Position numbers and translations under genes: made by a program. Below, piece after piece: positions 55,201 to 64,000 of a stretch of 64,000 nt of DNA (position 1 is its first letter; every line of letters begins with the position of its first letter). Under the pieces are notes generated by a model that saw only the letters and a program-made list of their open reading frames with translations, was not told where the DNA came from and did not search any database. Source of the DNA: Schistocerca nitens (taxonomy: Eukaryota; Arthropoda; Insecta; Orthoptera; Acrididae); assembly GCF_023898315.1 (NCBI RefSeq), contig NC_064619.1, positions 297,142,150 through 297,206,149 on the forward strand, given 5' to 3'.

Positions 55201-57480
55201 TCATATTTTTGTCTTAATTACTGACAACAGACCAGGGTAAACCATTTTCACATAACTACGTTCCTTAAGGAGGTACTTCAGAAGACATAAATAAAGTCTT
55301 ATGGATCCATAGTTTCAGGCAGATTGCTAACTGACTCTTGATGTGACAGCAAAGTCATGCGACCACAGTGAGCGTTTCATTATGAAGATTTTATAAGCAG
55401 CATAATTACAACGAAGTGTAAGTGCAAACCAATTAGCCAACAAAATTATTTGAAATTTTCATTTTAAGTTTGATTGTTTGGGAAAGTACAGTATTCGAAC
55501 TAAATACAGTATGTTTCACAGTTCTTACTACTGGCTTCTAGGAATTGCAGATGGGACTTAATAAAGTTTTGACAAGGACCCCATCTCAGGAAATGTATCG
55601 TTTGGATGTAAAATAATTTTGAATATCGTATCCCTTTCAAATTTCCAGCTTCGTGGTGTGCGTTATTGGCTATCACTGGATTTTTTAATGCAAACCATTC
55701 GATCTGACCGTGCTATCGGGAAAGATAGAAGACTGGCTGTTCTCCTTATTGTACATATTTTTCTGTACTGTTGAATGGACTATTGATTGAAAGGTTGTTA
55801 TTTGTAAGAACTGCACGATGATAAATGGCAAACATAAATTTTGCATCACAAATTCATTTCTTACCCAACGTAGGCAGTTTGACTACTTCGCTCTTCTTAA
55901 ATTAATGCGTCTTCATAGCGTAGATCACAATGAATGGTTGAGACGACTCGTCAGTAGCCCCAAGACATGTCGAGAGAGGGCAGAAGCAGTCACGCCGTTC
56001 CCTTTTACGACCCATCCAGGACCATCACAACAGTCTTTCACTTTCGAGGCAAGTTAGCACTCCTAACAAGGACAATGTCTTCGTTGTCAGTTTGTTTACG
56101 GAACATAATTAATGTATTCGGTATTACGTCCATGAAATGACTGGAAGGAAACCGAAATTTGTCAGTCAAACATTTAAGGGTCTCTTTTGGGTGCGTAAAT
56201 TAAAAAAGTGTCACACTGTATGGCAGAAAGTGATGATTTAGTGAGAAAAATCACGATTTTCAAGGCAGGAGCTGAGAAACTGCATACAAAAATTACAAGT
56301 TTAATTTAAAAAATATGGATAACTTCAAAAACATGCTGTAAGGTCATCGGGCGCTGATGACCGAAAAGAGCAGATTTTGTTCAAAAGCTTGATGATAGTT
56401 TTGACAAACCGCATGCTGATGCACTAAATATCATTACTCTTTGCGCTGCCGTAAGATTTCGCCAGCACTCCGATCGGCGAAGACAGAGACGCAAACAACG
56501 CGGATCGCCGCCGCGGACCAGAGGGCCAGTCAGTCAGTCATCCAGTGAGTCACCGAGTCATCAGTAATACATGCGTGCAGTTTGTGTTGTACGTGAGAAT
56601 ACCTGCCACCAAACGACATCTACTCCTCGCTTCTCTTGGTACAGCTCTACAGTGAGAACGAGGCGACACAAAACTCTTGGAGAAGAAAAACTGTTTTTGA
56701 GTGACTAGTGGTTGGAACGACGGTCAGAGTTCATGCGTAGGACGATTGATGGTTACATTAGAAAGAGAGAAAGAGAATCTAAACGAGAAGAGGCAGCTGG
56801 GAAGAGGCGAGAGTGAAGCGAATATGAAATCCGATAATTCGGTAAATCGTTTATCTACGAATTTATAACGTAAATGTTTCATAAATACATTTGAAAGTAA
56901 AATAAGAGAAAATACTAAAACCTATTCAGTGCTGTTAACTTTACCCATATTTCGGTCTCCTAAGTTGCTATCGTTAAAATCATTCTTATCATATTATCTC
57001 AGACCGACTTGCCGAATTGGTGACCTCAAGTTCAATACGGTTGAATTAGAGTTACTTGATTTCCAGGAAGCGCAAGAAATCTTAACTGATAACATTTTCT
57101 CAGAAATTCTATCGCTTCAAGTAAATAAAGAAAACAGGACGTCAAACACAACGACTACCAAGCGTCTTTCAGTATTTCAGGAGCAATCCTTCACGCAAGA
57201 CGGACGGCGAAAGCCACTTGCTGCAAGAAAATCTTTTCCATGACGAATATGAATTACCACCACAAGACGACAATGCAGTCTGTGATATTCATATTTTCTT
57301 TGTCAGTGTGGTTCTCTGCCCATTCTGCAGCCAAAGCAACTTATACGGATTTAAGCAATTTTTTTTCCACAGTTTTATATTGTAGAGGATGTTTTGAGGA
57401 ACAAACTGAGGACAGGAAATCGTATCCTCAAACGTTATCCAACAACGCTATTGAACGTCGGAGCAATAGGTGTTACCGCA
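55201..57480. other. Unassigned, possible LTR/primer-site region
   Basis: GC-richer patch at 56460-56560 followed by frames such as 56929-57243 (LLDFQEAQEILTDN, SEILSLQVNKENRTSN) that I do not recognise. TTGGTGACCTCAAG at 57018 resembles a retrotransposon primer-binding site only loosely. Confidence 0.35.
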
Positions 57481-57489
57481 TACCGTTGG

Positions 57490-57870
57490 ATGCCCTTTCG
57501 GCACGAAGCGTGACTTTGTACCTTGACGGACACAAACCCATAACAAGTTCTCAGCATAGTCACCAAGTCTCTGTTAGCAACTGCCGGAACGTTTTACCAA
57601 TCTGAAGTTCCCCGGCAATATAAATTCGTTTCTTGGTCATGGAGCCATTCGAGAAATGTTGTGTGAACGTCCTCATGACTGGAAAATCAGCCTTCCTACA
57701 GCCTTTCCCCCAAATTACCAAAAAGGTACAAGTCCTACGGTGCAAAACCTGGGCCTCCCGATCGGCATTACTCACGTCTGTTCCACCTAGGCCAAATTCT
57801 TGGCACCATTTCATTATGGCTGAACGTGACATTGGATTTCTTCCACACATCAGAAGAATTTCACGGTGAA
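57490..57870 (-). pseudogene. Internally deleted mariner remnant
   Basis: Minus strand: NPMSRSAIMKWCQEFGLGGT and DVSNADRE (N-terminal HTH and the D-R-E-G-R-P linker). The sequence then joins DLYLFGNLGERL and TTFLEWLHDQETNLYCRG, which match the end of mariner transposases (D-Y-H-L-F-G, then the Y-A-x-G-I block). The catalytic centre is deleted. The TIRs were not identified. Confidence 0.6.
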
Positions 57871-60800
57871 CCTATGTGCTATGTAGACGTTTTGTCGACA
57901 AGAATCACACTGTCCCGTGTACTTCAGTTGTGGAGTACGCTTCCAGTTACCCCGTCATTTCACACGCACACTGTGGTGCATCTGTTATCTGTACCACAGC
58001 AGAACAATGTTTACAGGAAACGCGGAATACAAGCTCTCTTCTGACAAAGCGCTAGTCTTCTTATGCAATGGTCATATCGTTGTACGACGTATGTAACTTA
58101 CTTTCTGAAGTACTTACGTATTAATCCAGTTATCACATTTTTAGGTAGGCATTCCGCAATACGTTTTGTACGTTATGTGAGCTTTCCCAAGCTTATTGCT
58201 TTGGCTAGGCACATTATACAGGATATAAGTTTACGCGTCGTGTATGACAGTGCTGCGATTCCCTGATTCATGCATAAAGGGATGTATTGTATGTAACGTT
58301 GGCTAGTGTGGTGAAGATATGCTTGTATTCCAGTTCGTGTCGCTTTATCGCAAGTGTTCTCCCATTTATCGATGAATAACGTAATTCAGGCCTAGGCTAC
58401 ATCAAACATCATTTTAGATACCACACTGTATGCATGTTTTCCAATTTAACTATTTCATTGCATGGCCTCGTATCATCATATGATAGTGAAACATCCTGTA
58501 CAGTACTTCGTGTTTGTAGGATACGTTATTCGGAATATCATCACTCAAAAGTTATTTTCTGCAGTTAGTCGTTACTATTCAGTATCATCGCCATCATCAT
58601 CACCTCATCTCTATCATCACCGTTCTATAGCTACTGTTCCCTAAGGCTCTACGCAACAAATCGACTTTCCAATTAAAGTTCTTGGAGCCTTCATTAGATG
58701 GCTCTCTTAATGTCAATTTCTCCAGAGTGTCGAAATCGAAATTTGTGTAAACTCCTCTTTGCTGTACTAAACGTGGTTCCCCTGAACGTATTATGTCCTT
58801 GCCTTTTACTGCGCAGATAATGAGAAAGATGGTAGTGGGCTAAAAAGCCTCGCGTTTCTGCTCGCTAAAAATGTTGCAGGGTGAATGTGACGTAACATTT
58901 GAGGAGAAAATCTGCAAACTGAATCACGAAGCTCGAAATTAAATAATAGTGTGTGTAGACTGTGACGCACATACAGAGTGTTTATAAAAGAAATAGTTTC
59001 GATACTCTGTCAGATTGCGACCCACACTTCACAGTCAGTTCACTTCGACTGAAAAATGGAGAAAGGGGGTGCAATAAAATTTCATTAACAACATAGGCTC
59101 CCTCTCTACGTTGTAGAGAGTTCAGGACTCGAGTGGTGTTGCTAAGATTTTTGGCAAACGTGAGGCCCTTGCGTCCTTGTCATCAACAGATTCATTTGGA
59201 AGTTGCCACTGTTCCTGCGCTGAGGGGCGGCACACAGAAAGAATGACCTCATTGGAGAACCGCTCTGGGAAGTGGATATCTTTGTTGTCGACAAGCACCA
59301 CTAGTCACCCCTTCCCCTCAAGACGCCTTGTAATTGGTAAATGTTACATTACGCTAATCGAAGAGTGTAACTATGTGTTTCCTTTTCCTGTTGTAGTATG
59401 ACGCCATAGACAAACGCTCTTAATGAACTCGTCACACGTATTCCATTATCCTTCATCCTTTGCTGAGACTATAGTGCACAAAATGTCCAGTGGAGTGTTT
59501 ATGGTCACGCCGTATGCTAAATGTCGCCTGGGAAACTTTCTGTGTGGGATAGGAGACAGGAGTATGGAAACCCACTCTGGAAAACCTTCGGGGGCGCCCC
59601 ATTCGTGATCCGAGACTTAAGAGAGAATCGCAGAAGTATGTGGGATATCAGGTTGTAATCAAAAGAGGACGCAACCTTCTACAGTAGATTTGCTCAGTTA
59701 GTTTTTGATAAACGCTTAGCAGTACAGTGCTAATAAACTACAAGTAGAATACAGTAAGATAATAAAAATATGGAACCACAGACGTTGGGGTTATTACTGG
59801 GAAGCAGCCAAGGAGTCCGGAACGTTTACGTACAGACTTGTCTTGTTACATCTCACCAGTGCAGTTTCACTCGAGTAGACGCTTGGCATGCGAAAATGTG
59901 AATATGTTGCCTAAAGTCTTACCACTTATTAGTTCTGTCGTTTTCGAATTGCAATTTCTGCTTCAGGGACAAAAACAACTTAAATATGGAGACTGTCATA
60001 TCCTTTCCAGCACCAACTCGCCGGTAATTCTAAAACATACGTAATAAGCACATTCTGGTATTTCATAGATTTTTAAATCCCTTCTCATTGCTGAATCTCA
60101 CACTTCGCTATAACTTTTACCACCTCCTCTTTAATAAACTACTACACTTGAAGAAACTGCTTTTTCTATGAGTTCTCTTCCAACTCTACGTAGACTATAC
60201 AGGGTCCTGTGGGAAACCTCCGGGGAGGGGAAGGGGGGTGGGGGGGGGCGAAAAGTGGATAAAGGACTTACAACGACGCAAAAAATTTCATATGTACATA
60301 TGGACAATTTTGTATTGTTTTAGTTACCGAGATTTGTTGTTATTACTTGTTTGTTTCATTTCTGCCTTGCTATTATCAAATTTCCAGCTTGGTTCTATGA
60401 ATATTTTTTTCTTTTCATAGGTTGTCTTCTGATGGCTAACAGAATTGCTCAAAATGTCTACCATTAGTTCTAACATAAGCTTAAAAGCCGCGTCATGGAT
60501 TGTCTAACTCGCTTCCACATTACGGGTGTCTGCTGTATCTTCTGAAATCCTTCTTGAACACTCTGACGAAGAGTGTCAATATTCGCAATGTGTCTTGAAT
60601 ACACCATACACATACATGTCCAAAATATCAAATTATTGCAGTACTATCAGAGCATTAATGAGACACTGAGATTAACTGCACACAAAGTAAAAATTACAGA
60701 AAAAATTCAGTGAAATAAAGAAAGTAATAACAGTAAAAGTACAAGGATTAACATATAAATATAGAATGTGTAAAATACAGACATGAAGGTAACAAAAACC

Positions 60801-62165
60801 GCAAGATAATTCTCTTCATCTTCAACACTTCTGACCGATGTTTTGATAGGTACAGTAAGATTCCGCAGATTGCTGCAGACTAGCAGTGAGTAGTGGACAG
60901 TGGTCATGTGTTACAGCACACTCTAAATATCACACTAAAATTATACCATTTCCCTTCGAATGTAAGCTGGAAATCACTCTAAAATTATGCCAGTTCTGTT
61001 CAAATGCATGCTGGTATGCGAATAAAACAGACAAAAGCAGCGCTCTTTCCACGATAACTACGAACCAGTGTCGATTGCTAAAATAATGGTCAGCCGCACT
61101 AGTATCAACTCAGAGAAGAAACACTGCTGACCGTTTTCAACTGTGCCTGCTCTGATCTGACGTCATCTCTGCTGGCATTGAAGGTGCTACGTTGCTCACA
61201 GCACCAGGTCATTACTTTTCTTTGAGCAGTGCCTGTGAAGTATTGCGTAAGTGTAGAGTATGAGAAATTTTAGAGGCCCAGCTGACATACCGGTGCCATA
61301 ACCCAGGATCAAGTGCACTAATTGGAACTGGTTGGGTCAGTTTCTATTTTTTTTCCATTTTATGTTATTTCTCGCAGTGTTAAACTATTGATTATAATAT
61401 TTAATTCTGACTGCTACGGATGTCCTCTACTATTCCGCTAGCCTAATGCTGCTACTTTTGCAGAGAGAGACAGCGTTCCAGCTGCATGAAATACTTATCA
61501 TACGATTTTAGGAAAAATATTTAGTAAAAGACTTGATTTTGCAAATCTTACAACCTGGTATCCGTGCTCAATAAAAGACTTGAATTTCTTTGTGTTATTC
61601 GACGTACCTACTGTGCTGCATCAAATTGAGTAAAGCATAATACGAAAATTTAAAGATTTTTCAGAGGTGAAAATGCACAGCATAAACTGTGCATACGGCT
61701 GATTTTAGCCGATACGCTGCTGAGTATGAAATGTAGATAAGATATTAAAATTTTATTCAAAATTGAAAGAAAACTGTATCTAATTTCGTTTTCAAGTCAT
61801 TGATTTTTATATGTTGTGGATGGTCAGATGCGACGTATACATTTCCGTCCCTGTGTAACGGAAATCATGTGGTCATGAAAATCGTCATATTTCATACGGG
61901 GTTCAAGATATCGAAACGAGGGTTTCTTGTAAATGATAGCACACAAAGAGGGCACGTATGTTACATATTAAATACTCGAAACGTTTTTATTCACCGAGAT
62001 TCGGAAATAGCTCACAGCAGAAATGAGAGGTTCGGCAGGACAGTACGCATAAACAAGTCAATAGCACTCGAGTTATCTAAAGATTTACACCTAGAATATG
62101 AGGGATTTGTGAGCAGCGGTTTCTGTATGAGTTCCGCAGCTCCGAGGTAAAGTGCGCCGACTTAA
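57871..62165. other. Long unassigned stretch
   Basis: No transposon end, tRNA-like box or coding domain was recognised. The open frames are 60-116 codons and isolated. A G-rich run (GGGGAGGGGAAGGGGGGTGG) is at about 60221. Confidence 0.45.
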
Positions 62166-62171
62166 TTCAAA

Positions 62172-62356
62172 AAATGTCTCTGAGCACTATGGGACTTAAC
62201 ATCTGAGGTCGTTAGTCCCCTAGAACTTAGAACTACTTAAAACTAACTAACCTAAGGACATCACACACATCCATGCCCAAGGTAGGATTCGAACCTGCGA
62301 CCGTAGCGGTCGCGCGGTTCCAGACTGAAGCGCCTAGAACCGCCACAGTGACGGGC
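62172..62356 (-). mobile_element. tRNA-derived SINE (main family), truncated head
   Basis: Reverse copy from AAATGTCTCTGAGCACTATG to CGCCTAGAACCGCCACAG. The head box reads GGATTCGAACCTGCGACC. The end of the head is degraded and no clear target duplication was found. Confidence 0.88.
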
Positions 62357-62359
62357 GAC

Positions 62360-63010
62360 TCCATCCACTGACTTACTTTCGATTCCCGCCGTTACCTCTG
62401 TTTCTTTATTTCATTCCACACGTCACAGTTGTAAACGATTAATGATAAAATTTGAATATATTCAAACATTTCAATCTAACATTTCAGTCCAGTATCAGCC
62501 AATGTCTCCCTTTTCTACAAGAATACACTTCGATTAAGACAACTTTTAACAACACATTTAAAATTATAACTTCTCCACTATTTCTTTTTTACCAAGCGCC
62601 TTAAAAACTGCGAATTCTAGCATTTCCAACTCACAGCTCCTGTTAACCCTCTTCGTCTTCTTACATTACTTGAACACAGATTGTATTTAACCCTAAGTGA
62701 GGGTAGTACGTCATCATTATTTTACAATTAAGTCGATCAGTAAACATTATGTAATCAGAACGGTTACACAGGTCTGCAAAAAAATATTTTTTTAAAGTTG
62801 TTTGAAATTTGATAACTGATAACTTTTCAGCGCTGATTTTAAAAATGCAATCCATTTTTTCTATAACGTCAGGTTTTCTCACAACAAAGGGAGTATTTTT
62901 GGGTATAATAACAAAATTTAAGCAATTTATCACATTTTTTCCAACGTTATAAAATTTTATTTTATTTATAAATCATGTTCTATACCACATTTCCAGTACA
63001 CTTCCATTTC
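62360..63010. other. Unassigned, 3' flank of the neighbouring coding remnant
   Basis: AT-rich. A minus frame at 62661-62933 has no recognised motif. It may include the 3' UTR of the coding remnant at 63020. Confidence 0.4.
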
Positions 63011-63019
63011 TCTTTAAGC

Positions 63020-64000
63020 TCATGAGTCCTTATAATAACGCTTTCGCTTTCTGTCGAAGCTTCTTTTATTGCTTTTCCGGCTGTGGACTCGTTGAGGATC
63101 ATATCTTTTCATCATCCAGCAGTAGTCCGCTGTCATGTTGACGTTCCATCTTCCTTGATATCTTCTTTCCATTTCTTTGATGTCTTGGTGGAATCTTTCG
63201 CCCCGCTCTTCACTTACATCACCAAGGTTTGCAGGGAAGTAGTCAAGATGTGAGTGGAGAAAATGAACTTTAATGCTCATGTTACAACCCAGCTTCTTAA
63301 AATTGTCGAGCATGTCTGCCACGATTGTCTTTTAGTTTGGATCTCTTTTGTTTCCTAGGAAACCGGTAACAACTAATTTAAAAGATGTCCATGCTGCCTT
63401 TTCTTTTGTTTCCATTTTGTCCACAAAGTTGGGATCTGTCATTAGTTTTCTAATGTCTGGTCCGACAAAGATTCCTTCCTTTAGCTTTGCCTTGGATAAA
63501 CCAGGAAACTGTCCACAAAGATATCTGAAACACTCCCCTTCTTTTGGTAATGCCTTAACAAATTGTTTCATCAGCTCCAACTTAATGTGAGGTGGTGGAA
63601 GTAACACCTTTTTGGCATCCACAAGGCTTTTCCTCCCAACATTTTTAACCGCTACCTGTAAGGTTTGTCTCAAGGGCCAAGCTTTTTTTATGTAGTGTTG
63701 CTTTCTGTCTCTACTGTCCCATTCACAGAAAAAACAAGGGAGCTTTGTATAGCCACTTTGTTGACGAAGCAGCATTGAAGTCACTTTCAAATCACTACAT
63801 AGTGTCCACTTGTGGACTGGACAGCAGAGTTTGCTTAAAACCAGTTCAAGGTTTTCGTAACATTTTTTAAGTGAACCGAGTGTCCAACTGGTATAGAAGC
63901 ATACTTATTGCCATTATGTAGAAGTACTGCTTTAATGCTTCGTTTTGAAGAATCAATGAAAAATCTCCACTTATCAGGAACATATTCTTTTTTGAAACAT
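63020..64000 (-). pseudogene. Broken member of a dispersed arthropod protein family (function unknown), cut by the window edge
   Basis: From the window end down: EYVPDKWRFFIDSSKRSIKA, VLLHNGNKYASIPVGHSVHL, then a one-base shift in an A run near 63868, after which the next frame reads CYENLELVLSKL and VHKWTLCSDLKVTSML. It continues QSGYTKLPCFFCEWDSRDRK with a Cys pair, PPPHIKLELMKQFVKALPKE, KAKLKEGIFVGPDIRKLM and AAWTSFKLVVTGFLGNKR. A TAA follows at 63332-63334. The same frame then continues KKLGCNMSIKVHFLHSHLDY, GERFHQDIKEMERRYQGRW and ADYCWMMKRYDPQ. I remember this kind of protein as multi-copy and uncharacterised in arthropods; a transposon origin is possible. No catalytic assignment is made. 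The start lies beyond the window. Confidence 0.7.

Noticed and set aside
57560..57850. A small host gene on the minus strand
   Set aside because: Its two halves match opposite ends of mariner transposases, so it is a deletion derivative.
1..64000. CRISPR arrays, phage genes or bacterial operons
   Set aside because: No regularly spaced repeats with unique spacers; the sequence is eukaryotic repeat DNA throughout.

Overview
This window reads as non-coding, repeat-dominated nuclear DNA from a large insect genome. The best guess is an orthopteran, probably a Schistocerca-type grasshopper. I base this on remembered repeat families (the tRNA-derived SINE with the GGTTCGAATCC box and the TTAGGTTAGTTAGG body, an RTE-type LINE ending in CAA repeats, and several mariner/Tc1 families), not on a search. 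No bacterial operons, rRNA or CRISPR are present. I found no convincing intact host gene. The best protein-coding candidate is a broken member of a dispersed arthropod protein family at the right edge (63020-64000, minus).

Layout. 1-7.8 kb: a decayed coiled-coil gag-like remnant (minus), an RNase H remnant of a LINE, a 5S-rRNA-derived SINE, three tRNA SINEs, a LINE 3' end split by an RTE fragment, and a CpG-dense unique stretch. 7.8-11.1 kb: a mariner/IS630 element with long terminal inverted repeats (TIRs), broken by a poly-A retroposon, a solo LTR and a SINE, each with its own target-site duplication (TSD). 11.1-18 kb: two decayed Tc1-like elements (one split by an LTR), a 1.3 kb DD34D mariner, a truncated DUF4817-type element, and a Tigger/pogo transposase fragment. 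18.3-24.4 kb: an LTR with a primer-binding-like site, an IS630 remnant, an RTE fragment and a second copy of the LTR found at 13 kb. 24.4-32 kb: a Gypsy-type retrotransposon remnant (gag, protease, RNase H, integrase) split by a nearly full-length RTE LINE and by a SINE. 32-38 kb: mostly unassigned AT-rich DNA. 38-50.9 kb: SINEs with two different tRNA heads, internally deleted mariners, several Tc1 elements, a 200 bp TIR palindrome, and a three-level nest. 51.2-55.2 kb: a nearly full-length CR1/L2-like LINE with an SGNH-type ORF1 and an ORF2 with few breaks. 55.2-62.1 kb: largely unassigned, with one deleted mariner. 62.1-64 kb: a SINE and the broken protein family.

How the parts relate. RTE and CR1/L2-like LINEs are plausible sources of reverse transcriptase for the SINEs (inference). 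The transposon copies are mostly dead by stops, frameshifts, internal deletions and later insertions. Exact TSDs let the order of many insertions be read directly. I did not find evidence for a wholly new biological system. The most unusual structures are the modular SINE heads, the near-perfect palindrome built from mariner ends, the tRNA-like element flanked by inverted repeats, and the right-edge protein family with one nonsense codon and one frameshift.
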